From a virus, in IMG/VR virus record IMGVR_UViG_3300035698_029335, positions 1 through 64,000 of that record: DNA of 64,000 nt; one strand, written 5' to 3'. The translations under genes and the position numbers were made by a program. Shown piece after piece: positions 15,585 to 23,059 of this stretch; the stretch's first letter is position 1, and every line of letters starts with the position of its first letter. The notes beneath the pieces were generated by a model. That model saw nothing but the letters and a program-made list of their open reading frames with translations. It made no database searches and was not told where the DNA came from.

Positions 15585-15832
15585 TGAACGTCATAAAGTC
15601 CTCTGGGTGTCGGTACTAGCGAACAAATTCCATGATCTGTTAACAAATCTCTTGAAAGAACGAAAGGGATAAATGGCAAACCAATCGCATTAGTGCACGT
15701 ATACGGAGCATATGTATAGTAAACACTATCTGGCGGAATGCTCTCGAAATCTTTAACTGAAGTGGAAGTGCCTTCTTTCGCCATTTTCAAGATCTCCGAA
15801 ATTGCTTCTTTTCCTAGTTCACTTTTGAACAT
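15581..15832 (-). CDS. Hypothetical protein, 83 aa
   Basis: Helical lead (ELGKEAISEILKMAKEG) followed by a strand-rich part (SVYYTYAPYTCTNAIGLPFIPFVL). Coupled to the 49-residue gene downstream. No recognised domain. Confidence 0.55.
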   Translation of the reverse strand: MFKSELGKEAISEILKMAKEGTSTSVKDFESIPPDSVYYTYAPYTCTNAIGLPFIPFVLSRDLLTDHGICSLVPTPRGLYDVQ

Positions 15833-15865
15833 AACAGCTCTTTCTTTCTGTGTTTGTGTTTAACT

Positions 15866-16390
15866 TCATTTGATACAAGTTTTACTATTGTGTCCCGTTT
15901 CGCCGCACTTGCCGCATTTTCGTGGACCTCTTTCGACACGCTTCTTTCGGACCTTTCCGGTCTTTGTTTTTTTGTCTCTCACTACAGGTGCTACTCCGCA
16001 CGAACGTACATTGTGCCCATATTCTCCGCACTTACTGCATTGGCGAGTAGACGTTTGTTTACCGTCTTTGCCACTCTTCTGCCTTAGTCCTATTTTGACA
16101 TATTTTTTAATGTCGCCATATTGATCAAGTTCGTCCAACTTGAAGGCTTCGAATTCTTTTGCCCACTTTAGCCACTCTTCAGTGGTGCCGAAATCACGTG
16201 CGAAGAACAAAATACTCTCGCCTGTCTTCGGATTCCAGCCGTTGCCAGCTTTATTCCAACCCATCAGGTACATAGCGATTCTTCGCTCTAAGCGCGCTTC
16301 GATACCTTGCTGGATATTGACCTGCATTCGGTATACGCAGTTGCTCAAACCTTCCTGATTCATCTTCCATGCTTTTGCGCTAATGTCCAA
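15866..16390 (-). CDS. Protein with two CCHC zinc knuckles
   Basis: Two C-x2-C-x4-H-x4-C knuckles close the protein: CSKCGEYGHNVRSC at about residues 129-142 and CGKCGETGHNSKTC at about 158-171. Such knuckles bind single-stranded RNA or DNA. The first 110 residues are helical and tryptophan-containing (YLMGWNKAGNGWNPKTG) with no known domain. Zinc knuckles are common in eukaryotic and retroviral proteins and unusual in phages. The gene has its own promoter. Confidence 0.75.
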   Translation of the reverse strand: MDISAKAWKMNQEGLSNCVYRMQVNIQQGIEARLERRIAMYLMGWNKAGNGWNPKTGESILFFARDFGTTEEWLKWAKEFEAFKLDELDQYGDIKKYVKIGLRQKSGKDGKQTSTRQCSKCGEYGHNVRSCGVAPVVRDKKTKTGKVRKKRVERGPRKCGKCGETGHNSKTCIK

Positions 16391-16410
16391 AACTTCCTCC
16401 TCTTTTGATC

Positions 16411-16439
16411 ATCTTATCACAGGTACGCTCAAAATGCAA
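16411..16439 (-). promoter_or_regulatory. Weak sigma70-like promoter
   Basis: TTGCAT, 17-base spacer, TAAGAT on the minus strand, about 20 bases upstream of the zinc-knuckle gene. The -35 is imperfect and no GATCTG box is present within the spacer. Confidence 0.4.
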
Positions 16440-16509
16440 GCACTCTTTTCGAGTGTGCTGTTGATTTAACGCACAAGCTCTGCAAGCGCTTCATGAACAG
16501 CGATGGGTA

Positions 16510-16680
16510 AAAAATCACCAGCTTAATTTTACTTTTTGTCTGTGCATAAAATTATGCAACAAATGTCGCTGTATATAGCCATGATGAATGATAGCGCGTT
16601 TCGTGTCGCAAGACGTCTCGTATCCAGACGCGAATACCTGTCTGACGATGCCATCATGATACAGTTTTATGTCGGTAACC
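16510..16680 (-). pseudogene. Out-of-frame 3' part of a broken GDLV-family gene
   Basis: Directly after the 34-codon fragment at 16667-16771, another frame stays open (VTDIKLYHDGIVRQVF and onward). A single frameshift near 16680 would join it to the GDLI motif. It has no start of its own. The rest of 16440-16510 holds nothing I can support. Confidence 0.35.
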
Positions 16681-16771
16681 AGAAGGACAAATTGCCTTTA
16701 TGACCGATCAGATCATAATCCTTACTATAGATTAGATCTCCTATTTCAAGTATTTGGTAATCGGTATACAT
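16667..16771 (-). pseudogene. Truncated GDLV-family gene
   Basis: ATG opens 34 codons with the family motif (ILEIGDLIYSKDYD) and then stops at TAA before the GI-V strand. Likely a frameshifted copy whose rest lies in the next frame. Confidence 0.5.
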
Positions 16772-16778
16772 ATGCTAC

Positions 16779-16922
16779 TTATGCAGGTGTAAGGCGACCA
16801 TGAAAGAAAATACTTCTAGTCGGGTGACATTCTTCCAATAAGCCAGTACACAAGTTAACAAAGGTGTTGTTAACTCCGATTGTGGGACTGGTGCACAAAT
16901 ATTTATCTTTTTCTTTGTACAT
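16779..16922 (-). CDS. Small hypothetical protein, 47 aa
   Basis: ATG behind AAGGA, directly after the GATCTG promoter at 16962-16990. It has three cysteines (YLCTSPTI, VNLCTGLLEECHP). Not recognised; promoter and ribosome-binding site support it. Confidence 0.5.
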   Translation of the reverse strand: MYKEKDKYLCTSPTIGVNNTFVNLCTGLLEECHPTRSIFFHGRLTPA

Positions 16923-16961
16923 AAAATATCCTTTTTTCGTGTTGAGCCGCAGTGAGTTTTC

Positions 16962-16990
16962 AGTTTATCAGATCATTTTCTTTCTGTCAA
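16962..16990 (-). promoter_or_regulatory. Sigma70-like promoter with GATCTG box
   Basis: TTGACA, 17-base spacer ending AATGATCTGA, TAAACT on the minus strand. The upstream gene's stop (16987-16989) is formed within TTGACA. Confidence 0.75.
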
Positions 16991-17187
16991 GAGGCAAGAG
17001 CGGCTTTTGAAATTAAAGTCAACTCGCTTCTTAGGAAAAGCTGCGTCTTGGTATTGGTAGCCCATAATACTTCATACTGCGCAAAGAATCTCCTTACTCT
17101 TATTACCAATCCGGGGGTATTCTCGTACCCATACTCACCTGTCTTCACCAGGTCGCCAACTTGTAAGTTTAAGCTTTCTACTGTCAT
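16987..17187 (-). CDS. GDLV-family small protein
   Basis: Family protein of about 66 residues: LNLQVGDLVKTGEYG, PGLVIRVRRFFAQYEVLWATN, LTLISKAALAS, close to the consensus throughout. The ATG at 17187 is used because earlier ones fall inside the endonuclease gene that ends at 17195. Confidence 0.7.
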   Translation of the reverse strand: MTVESLNLQVGDLVKTGEYGYENTPGLVIRVRRFFAQYEVLWATNTKTQLFLRSELTLISKAALAS

Positions 17188-17194
17188 GATGGAG

Positions 17195-18370
17195 TTACCA
17201 CTTTCGATACAATTGTTGCTGAATAGTCCGATGGGTAAGATTATCAAATTCACTTTCCCACATTTCAATTACCGTGTAGCCTTTCTCTTGCAGGGTCTGC
17301 CTTCTCTTTAGCCATTCATTGTATAGTGTTTTGTATTTCTTTTTGGAGATTGGATTTATACCTTCAGGAGGATATTTGCCTGGGTTGCCGTGCCAAAAGT
17401 CACCAAGGAACTCATATACTGTGTTTGTTAATGGATTAAATCCATCAACCCTATATCTACCTATCTTATGCTGCCTTAAGAGTATTGTGTCTTCAGTCAA
17501 TACACCTTTCGTTTCTGTTGTTGCAGCTTCTATTTGATCTAACCAAGCTGCTTCTTTTTTGGAGATTGAATTGCCGCACTTACGACAACCGCTGCCTGCA
17601 AGATGATTGCTAGGTGTCTGCTCAAACGTATTGTGGTTCCTACATGTTATTTTTACTTTTTCTTTATTATTCTTGTATTCGGTCAAACTGTATTCATATT
17701 TATCTCCATGTACCACCTGGGCTCTTTCTATGAACTCCTTAGTTGAGAGTCGTCTAGTATCAGCAACAGTAATAATGCTGCACTTAGGGCAACCATGTCT
17801 TCTCTTGCTAGTATGGTCGCCTGGTGTTTGTAAGAAAGAGCCATGCTGCTTACATACTATTATTATCTTTTCTTTATTACTTCTATACTCAGTCAAACTA
17901 TAATCATATAAGTTACCATGCAACAGTTTTGCTTTTTCTATGAACTCCTTGGTTGAAAGTCGCATACCACATTTAAAGCAGCCGTTGCCGCCATTAGTGT
18001 GGTTGCTTGGTGCTTGCAAGAAAGAGCCGTGCTTTTTACATACTATTTCTACTTTTGTATGAGTGCCTTTGTATTCAGTCGAGCTGTAATCATACTTGTC
18101 ACCATGTGTCGCTCTTGCCTTTTCGATAAACTGCTCGGTTGAAAGTTGCCTGAGGTTGTTAGCTACAACAGCTCCACATTGGGGGCAGCCACTTTTTTTC
18201 GACTTATTGGTGTGATTGCTTGGCGTTTGAAAGAAAGAGCCGTGCTCTCTGCAGACTATCTCGACTCTTGTACGTGTGTTTTTAAATTCAACCAAATTAT
18301 AACTGTATCTTTCTCCATGCACTGCTTGAGCTTTTTCTACGAACTCAATTGTTGTTAATTTTCTTCTCAC
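17195..18370 (-). CDS. Four-repeat DUF723-type protein with Vsr-like endonuclease tail
   Basis: Four tandem repeats of about 65 residues each follow the pattern F-(I/V)-E-(K/R)-A...H-G-x-x-Y-x-Y...V-x-C...H-G-(S/T)-F...S-N-H...G-C-x-x-C-G. Each carries a probable zinc site. The C-terminal 110 residues (RYRVDGFNPLTNTVYEFLGDFWHGNP, and later TVIEMWESEFD) resemble a Vsr/PD-(D/E)xK endonuclease with E-F-x-G-D-x-W-H. The whole looks like a mobile, homing-type endonuclease with DNA-binding repeats. The start is GTG 18370 after GAGGTAAGT; codons further upstream overlap the promoter. A decayed copy lies at 33026-33396. Confidence 0.7.
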   Translation of the reverse strand: MRRKLTTIEFVEKAQAVHGERYSYNLVEFKNTRTRVEIVCREHGSFFQTPSNHTNKSKKSGCPQCGAVVANNLRQLSTEQFIEKARATHGDKYDYSSTEYKGTHTKVEIVCKKHGSFLQAPSNHTNGGNGCFKCGMRLSTKEFIEKAKLLHGNLYDYSLTEYRSNKEKIIIVCKQHGSFLQTPGDHTSKRRHGCPKCSIITVADTRRLSTKEFIERAQVVHGDKYEYSLTEYKNNKEKVKITCRNHNTFEQTPSNHLAGSGCRKCGNSISKKEAAWLDQIEAATTETKGVLTEDTILLRQHKIGRYRVDGFNPLTNTVYEFLGDFWHGNPGKYPPEGINPISKKKYKTLYNEWLKRRQTLQEKGYTVIEMWESEFDNLTHRTIQQQLYRKW

Positions 18371-18386
18371 ACTTACCTCTACAAGC

Positions 18387-18415
18387 ACCATAGGGCACAT
18401 ATTGAATTTTGTCAA
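18387..18415 (-). promoter_or_regulatory. Sigma70-like promoter of the repeat endonuclease gene
   Basis: TTGACA, 17-base spacer, TATGGT on the minus strand, 16 bases before the GTG start. No GATC box. Confidence 0.55.
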
Positions 18416-18423
18416 CCAAAAAG

Positions 18424-18447
18424 AAAAAACGCCGGGTGACCAGCGTT
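18424..18447 (-). terminator. Intrinsic terminator
   Basis: On the minus strand AACGCTGG-TCAC-CCGGCGTT forms an 8-bp stem (one T-G pair) followed by TTTTTT. It ends the transcript of the acidic protein at 18479-19294. Confidence 0.8.
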
Positions 18448-18478
18448 ATTCTCAAGATTTCTCTACCTAAATCGGATA

Positions 18479-19294
18479 TTACTTTCTTTTTTGCGTGAGT
18501 TTCTTTGCAACTCGTTCTGTGATTTTCGAAATCGCCTCTTGCAAAGCAGCTTCTTCTTCAACCGGTCCTTCTTCTTCGAGCGCAATTGCTCCTCGCTTCT
18601 CTAACTCAGAAACTAATGCTTCGGTCGCAATGCCACTAAACTCATCTTCTTCTTCATCGCCCATTGCTGGAGCTGCATCAAGCTCTGGTGCAGGTGCGTC
18701 GTCCATTGGAGGCTCGTCCATGCCACTTTCTTCACCATCAATACTAACTGCAACGCCAAGGGCTGCAGCAACCGCATTTACAACCTTCTTCAGAAGGTCT
18801 TCTTCACCACTGCCAGCGCCCATTTCTGGTTCCATTTCCGGTTCCATTTCTGGTTCCATTTCTGGTGCCGCGTCCATTGGGGGCACTTCCTCTTCACCAC
18901 CCATTTCCGACTCTTCGTCGCCTTCTAGCTCTTCTTCTTCAAAGTTTTCTGCCAAAGGAGTTCCACCTTCGATACTTTTCTTTGTCACACTAGTATTGGA
19001 TAGCTTATGATCTTTCTCATAAGATGTGCCAGGAATTTGCAACTTACCATCAGGTGAATCAGGTACACCTTTACCTTGATCCGTAGCTACTCCTGATTCA
19101 CCATTAGGGTTACTTTTTCCAGCACCTTCACGATGTGGTCCAGGTCCAGTTTTGTCGAAATTATCTTCCGCAAGTTGCTCTTCTTCATCTTCTTCGTCAT
19201 AATTTTCACTCACAAACCCTTCTGTTAATGCCTTTGTCCCGGCTAACTTCATGAACTTGCGAATGTCGCTCTCTTTGATTATTTTTTTTCCCAT
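18479..19294 (-). CDS. Acidic scaffold-like protein, 271 aa
   Basis: Very acidic and low in complexity, with a basic start (MGKKIIKESDIRKFMKLAG) and a basic C-terminal helix (ITERVAKKLTQKRK). The middle has four tandem E-M-E-P-type units encoded by 12-bp repeats (about 18815-18865). The pattern of long acidic helical region with a basic end suits a prohead scaffold or other virion-assembly protein, but no specific family is recognised. A CTATTTA motif and good ribosome-binding site precede it. Confidence 0.55.
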   Translation of the reverse strand: MGKKIIKESDIRKFMKLAGTKALTEGFVSENYDEEDEEEQLAEDNFDKTGPGPHREGAGKSNPNGESGVATDQGKGVPDSPDGKLQIPGTSYEKDHKLSNTSVTKKSIEGGTPLAENFEEEELEGDEESEMGGEEEVPPMDAAPEMEPEMEPEMEPEMGAGSGEEDLLKKVVNAVAAALGVAVSIDGEESGMDEPPMDDAPAPELDAAPAMGDEEEDEFSGIATEALVSELEKRGAIALEEEGPVEEEAALQEAISKITERVAKKLTQKRK

Positions 19295-19359
19295 TGGGTA
19301 CTCCTCAGTATAGAAATCTAAGTTAAATAGTTTTTTAAAACCTAAAAAGGCTTCTTCTA

Positions 19360-19803
19360 CTAGCCGTTGCCAGTATTTTTATCTCGTATCGTTCCGACCA
19401 TGCTCGTTAATGTATGTTGTTCGTTTCGGAAGACTCTTTGTTCTGCCTCTATCTCTTCTAATAGACGTGTTTGTAGCTCTGAATTCTTTGCTATTATCGT
19501 CATCGCTTTTGCAGTATCTCGCATAGTGTCCTCAAGTGACTTACGAACATACCAAATCTTCACACCATCTTGATCACTTTTATCATGCCAGGCGTGCAAT
19601 ACTTCCAGCTTACTTTTGATAGGTTCCAAGAAATCACTCTTCAGTTCCATCAAGCTACCCTTGAGTTTCAAAACACTTTCCTCCACAGCCTTCAGTCTAG
19701 TCTCCGAGTTTTGCAAATTCTTTTGACGGAACCATCCGAACACCTCTTTTACTGCCGCCATCACAATTATAACAACAAGTCCTATTACTGTGATATTTTC
19801 CAT
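19360..19803 (-). CDS. Membrane-anchored coiled-coil protein, 147 aa
   Basis: An N-terminal membrane segment (ITVIGLVVIIVMAAV) is followed by a long predicted coiled coil (SETRLKAVEESVLKLKGSLMELKS and EEIEAEQRVFRNEQ). Such architecture occurs in spanin-like and holin-associated proteins and in membrane anchors. Nothing more specific can be said. Confidence 0.55.
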   Translation of the reverse strand: MENITVIGLVVIIVMAAVKEVFGWFRQKNLQNSETRLKAVEESVLKLKGSLMELKSDFLEPIKSKLEVLHAWHDKSDQDGVKIWYVRKSLEDTMRDTAKAMTIIAKNSELQTRLLEEIEAEQRVFRNEQHTLTSMVGTIRDKNTGNG

Positions 19804-19842
19804 CTTTAATTCCCCTTACGAAATACAGTCGTAAATAGAAAA

Positions 19843-20100
19843 TCAATCAGGTAAAATACATAATAATTTTTCTTTATTATATCGCTTTGAAAGCTTCTTT
19901 AGGGCAGCATTTTGAATCTGTAAAACACGCACATGACTTACACCGATCCTCTTACTTATTTCTTCTAAGAACATCGGACCATGTTCATCAATAGCTATCA
20001 ATGCACAATTATGGTCTTCCCCATGATCGATCCAATATTTACACTCCAGCACTGGACACCCAACTCCTTTCTCTCTGCACTTCTCTGAGCATTCTTTCAT
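19843..20100 (-). CDS. Sigma-70 region 4-like DNA-binding protein
   Basis: The C-terminal half (FLEEISKRIGVSHVRVLQIQ, then AALKKL) matches the helix-turn-helix of sigma-70 region 4, as in LxEIGxRLGVSRERVRQIExxALxKL. The front has four cysteines (C4, C8, C15, C20) followed by KYWIDHGEDHNC, a likely zinc site. Similar small proteins occur in delta-proteobacterial lineages. It may bind promoter -35 regions and redirect host polymerase. Its stop-start overlap with the next gene upstream indicates coupling. Confidence 0.7.
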   Translation of the reverse strand: MKECSEKCREKGVGCPVLECKYWIDHGEDHNCALIAIDEHGPMFLEEISKRIGVSHVRVLQIQNAALKKLSKRYNKEKLLCILPD

Positions 20101-20480
20101 ATGTCACTTTCTTCTTCTAGGATATCATAGATATCTTCGATGTCTTCAGGGTCCAAGATAAACTTGTCGGATATCTCCTTCGCCATTACTTTTTCTTTCG
20201 CCATTATTGTCTCCAATCGCTTGCTACTGTTCTTTTTTGTCTTGCGATATTCTATAAAAAATTCTTCTATTAGTGGGTCTTCATCTATATAAGCTCTCAT
20301 AATAGATCTAAAAAACTCAGCTTTTGTAAGCCTTTCGTTTCTCAACTTTATTGTTAACCTTGTGATCTCACCATCTGTTGTTTTCACTACCACCATCCCA
20401 TCATTCGCCTGGAAGCATGTGTTACCTACTATTCTACCATAGCGACTTGTTCTGCCTTCACCTTCTCTATCTTCACTCAT
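20097..20480 (-). CDS. Hypothetical protein with possible ribbon-helix-helix segment
   Basis: Residues about 30-70 (ITRLTIKLRNERLTKAEFFR, then SIMRAYI) read like a ribbon-helix-helix motif: one strand and two helices. The rest is helical and acidic at the C-terminus. It is coupled to IMPDH-like and sigma-like genes on either side, so a regulatory role is possible. Inference from pattern only. Confidence 0.55.
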   Translation of the reverse strand: MSEDREGEGRTSRYGRIVGNTCFQANDGMVVVKTTDGEITRLTIKLRNERLTKAEFFRSIMRAYIDEDPLIEEFFIEYRKTKKNSSKRLETIMAKEKVMAKEISDKFILDPEDIEDIYDILEEESDI

Positions 20481-21544
20481 TTCAATATATGTGTTGTGGA
20501 TTCTTCTATTGAGGCGGACGTTTGCAATAACGCAGAGGCATTTTCCCGAAGCTCCTCAATATTTCGAGCACCTGAATATGAAAAGCCACTCTTTATATTG
20601 CCGATTAGTTCACTCATCACTGCGTGTATTGAGCCTTTAGCTGGTACCGTTGTTGATACGCCTTCAGGGGCAGTTGCGAAGCCTCTCCACCCTTGTTGTG
20701 CCTCTTCACTCGCCATTCCTCTATATGATTTAAATTTATTTCCATTCACTTCAATTATATCATTTGGCGTCTCATCCGTACCGGCTAGCAACGATCCGCA
20801 CATAACAAAGTCAGCACCAAAAGCAATAGCTTTAACCACATCACCAGCTTTTCGAATGCCGCCGTCAGCGATGATAGTTGGACTCGTTAATCCATAACCC
20901 TGACGATAAAGCTTTTGCTCATAGCATGCAGAAATAGCGCTAACATTTGGCACACCATGCCCAGTTTTTAATCTGGTCGAACAAGTTGCTCCTGCACCGA
21001 TGCCAACCCTCAGACTATCTACACCCCATTCAGCTAAATCGGTGTACGCATCACTGGTAGCTATATTGCCAGCCATAATATGCACTTCATTGCCATATAT
21101 CCCACGTAGCTGCTCTACCGCCTCCTTCACCAATTGATGATGTCCATGTGCCACATCAATACAGATAATGTTGGAATCTTCATCAATCTCCATTAACGCT
21201 GCAGCCCTCTCAAGATAGTCTCCCTTGACGCCGATGGCGGCACCCCAATGAAAGCGATTGCCTATACACACCTTTTTACATATCGCTACTTGTTCATCAA
21301 TAGTGTTATATCTGTGAACAATACCCAGCGCACCAAAATCAGCCAAAGCGTTACACATTGATGATTCTGTCACTGTATCCATAGGAGCAGAAATAATCGG
21401 AGTACGATATAAGTACTGACCGCCCTTGATGTTTTTAAGCTTTGTTGCTAAAGAGACCTCTGCCCGAGATTTTATATCGCTGTATTGTGGCTTCAGTGTT
21501 ACATCATCATAAGTCAATGCTTTTTGTAATTCTCTTAACTTCAT
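20477..21544 (-). CDS. IMP dehydrogenase / GMP reductase family protein
   Basis: A 355-residue TIM barrel: TYDDVTLKPQYSDI, TPIISAPMDTVTE, the catalytic cysteine loop GIGAGATCSTRLKTG, DGGIRKAGDVVKAIAFGADFVM, and YRGMASEEAQ...PEGVSTTVPAKGS. The CBS domains of most bacterial IMPDHs are absent, as in GMP reductases and some short IMPDHs. The flap with APEG...VPAKGS is closer to IMPDH, while RLKTG in the loop is closer to GMP reductase, so I leave the choice open. It would feed guanine nucleotide synthesis. No intein is present. Confidence 0.85.
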   Translation of the reverse strand: MKLRELQKALTYDDVTLKPQYSDIKSRAEVSLATKLKNIKGGQYLYRTPIISAPMDTVTESSMCNALADFGALGIVHRYNTIDEQVAICKKVCIGNRFHWGAAIGVKGDYLERAAALMEIDEDSNIICIDVAHGHHQLVKEAVEQLRGIYGNEVHIMAGNIATSDAYTDLAEWGVDSLRVGIGAGATCSTRLKTGHGVPNVSAISACYEQKLYRQGYGLTSPTIIADGGIRKAGDVVKAIAFGADFVMCGSLLAGTDETPNDIIEVNGNKFKSYRGMASEEAQQGWRGFATAPEGVSTTVPAKGSIHAVMSELIGNIKSGFSYSGARNIEELRENASALLQTSASIEESTTHILK

Positions 21545-21804
21545 ACTTCACGCTCCTTCACTCTTTCTGCAAAACCTTTTACTGCTTCTTCTGCTGCGTT
21601 CCAGCAAGTCGGGCAATAAGTCGCGACATTTTCACCACTTATGACAACCCTCCAAGTACTCACTTCCTTAATGTCAGTCTTGTCGAAATCCTTGCCGCAA
21701 GTAAGACATTCATCGCCCAACTCGTCAAACAGTGCCATTTTCTGCTTCATATCCTTCTCAGCCATTTTTCTATTTTTCAACATACCACCACGAATCTTCT
21801 TCAT
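21541..21804 (-). CDS. Small zinc-ribbon protein, 87 aa
   Basis: Two CxxC pairs (CLTCGKDF and CPTCWNAAEE) 32 residues apart form a probable zinc ribbon; a basic lead (MLKNRKMAEKDMKQKM) precedes. Related small proteins occur in T4-like phages without known function. Overlaps both neighbours by four bases (ATGA). Confidence 0.6.
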   Translation of the reverse strand: MKKIRGGMLKNRKMAEKDMKQKMALFDELGDECLTCGKDFDKTDIKEVSTWRVVISGENVATYCPTCWNAAEEAVKGFAERVKEREV

Positions 21805-22274
21805 CGTCTCTCCAGTGTCTCACATACTAGTGGACCTTCTCTAGTGCCATCAAACTCCACAACCATTGATGGAAAAGGTGCGCAATTTTTTTGATTACCG
21901 AACTTAAGACGACCTCTCACGAAGTAGATCTTTGTAGCTAGCATCACAAAGTCATTAAAGTATTTTGTGTCAGTACGTGAAGGTATAAGCATGACCGTCA
22001 TCGTATCATCTTCTTTCGACTCCTCATAACACTTCTTTGCCCACCCCTTTACGTCAGAATAAGGAGGGTTAACAAATACAGTATGCCCTTTCCATGATCT
22101 ACTCAGTCCATCCATATCTTCAGTAAAGAAAACAGGGCACTTGGCGCTAGTAGCAGAAGCGCAAGGATCTAGTGTAAAATTGTACTTCTCATCTAGCATA
22201 TCATAGAAGTCTTGCGGGGTGTCCCACTCATCACTCTTATTCGAAAACATTACTTTTGTTGAACTTTTATCCAT
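21801..22274 (-). CDS. Dam-type DNA N6-adenine methyltransferase
   Basis: Matches the phage DNA N-6-adenine methyltransferase family: DEWDTPQDFYDMLDEKYNF, LDPCASATSAKCPVFF, and the catalytic motif VFVNPPYSDVKGW (N-P-P-Y). Length (157 aa) suits this short family, which includes the phage T1 Dam enzyme. The likely target is GATC, so phage DNA may be protected from restriction and promoters containing GATC may change activity. The start overlaps dUTPase upstream. Confidence 0.85.
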   Translation of the reverse strand: MDKSSTKVMFSNKSDEWDTPQDFYDMLDEKYNFTLDPCASATSAKCPVFFTEDMDGLSRSWKGHTVFVNPPYSDVKGWAKKCYEESKEDDTMTVMLIPSRTDTKYFNDFVMLATKIYFVRGRLKFGNQKNCAPFPSMVVEFDGTREGPLVCETLERR

Positions 22275-22785
22275 TACCCTTTCCGCCCTTGTAGTTAGAA
22301 CCTGACGATCCGAAGCCGTCAGTACCTCTATTACTAATTGTTATTTCTCTATTATACAATTCTCCTTCGTCACATATAGCTGCGTCAAAGTGTACAACTG
22401 GAATCAGTACTAATTGAGCTATTTTGTCTCCCGGTTCAATGAGTTGAGGGGAGTTAGATACATTGTGCAAGATTACAGAAACTTCACCAGCGTACCCTGC
22501 ATCGAGAACCCCACCGCCAACTATCAAATCTTTCTTACTGGACATACTAGAGCGATTTTTGACTTCAAGCATATAACCGTGTGGTATCTCAAACTTAAGT
22601 CCTGTCCTGAGTTTACTGTTTTTACCAGGGTGTACTACAATAGAACCACTAAGCATGTTCTTTTTCGGATCCATCTTATTCGGCTCAACGTCAGGGCAGA
22701 AAAATACATCGATACCAGCATCACTAGGGTTTTTTCTACTAGGAGAAATCACGTATGTGTGTGCCTTAGCATACCTTAAGATCAT
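22267..22785 (-). CDS. dut: dUTP diphosphatase
   Basis: Trimeric dUTPase motifs appear in order: PSDAGIDVFF (motif 1), KNRSSMSSK (motif 2), GGVLDAGYAGEVSVIL (motif 3), EPGDKIAQLVLIPV (motif 4) and NRGTDGFGSSG (motif 5). It hydrolyses dUTP to dUMP and pyrophosphate, keeping uracil out of DNA and supplying dUMP for the ThyX encoded at 41848-42477. An insertion near residue 40 makes it slightly longer than average. Confidence 0.93.
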   Translation of the reverse strand: MILRYAKAHTYVISPSRKNPSDAGIDVFFCPDVEPNKMDPKKNMLSGSIVVHPGKNSKLRTGLKFEIPHGYMLEVKNRSSMSSKKDLIVGGGVLDAGYAGEVSVILHNVSNSPQLIEPGDKIAQLVLIPVVHFDAAICDEGELYNREITISNRGTDGFGSSGSNYKGGKGNG

Positions 22786-22934
22786 TTGTCACCCCTTGCG
22801 GTTATAACCATCTCTTCCTCTCCATCTAAAAATAGAGCGAACTTCTTTTCCTCTACGTATTCTTCATATTCACCAATAACGAGTTTTGTAAGCTCGGTAC
22901 CATCTTCCATTATCTCTAGAGTCATTTCAATCAT
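22782..22934 (-). CDS. Small hypothetical protein, 50 aa
   Basis: ATG behind a strong AGGAGGAAAA site; stop overlaps the dUTPase start (ATGA). Acidic and strand-rich (MIEMTLEIMEDGTELTKLVI, then EEYVEEKKFALFLDGEEEMV). Not recognised. Confidence 0.6.
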   Translation of the reverse strand: MIEMTLEIMEDGTELTKLVIGEYEEYVEEKKFALFLDGEEEMVITARGDK

Positions 22935-23056
22935 TTTTCCTCCTTTATTATACAATGCATACCATTACCACACTTGCTGCACTCTGGTGGCTTTCTAGGT
23001 TCTTTAGTCACTACTTTTTGTTTGTTCCCACAAACACTACACTCATATGTCCTCAT
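22931..23056 (-). CDS. 41-aa zinc-ribbon protein
   Basis: ATG opens 41 codons with a rubredoxin-like pattern: YECSVCGNKQK ... PECSKCGNGMHC. Two CxxC pairs make a small zinc ribbon. It overlaps the next gene by four bases and lies directly after the DnaE C-terminal part. Confidence 0.6.
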   Translation of the reverse strand: MRTYECSVCGNKQKVVTKEPRKPPECSKCGNGMHCIIKEEK

Positions 23057-23059
23057 TAC

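Noticed and set aside
17195-18370. CRISPR-like periodic repeats
   Set aside because: The periodicity of about 200 bases comes from protein repeats; DNA identity between units is low and there are no spacers.
20477-21544. Split intein in the IMPDH-like gene, as in related metagenomic phages
   Set aside because: The barrel is continuous from start to end with no intein block and no break.
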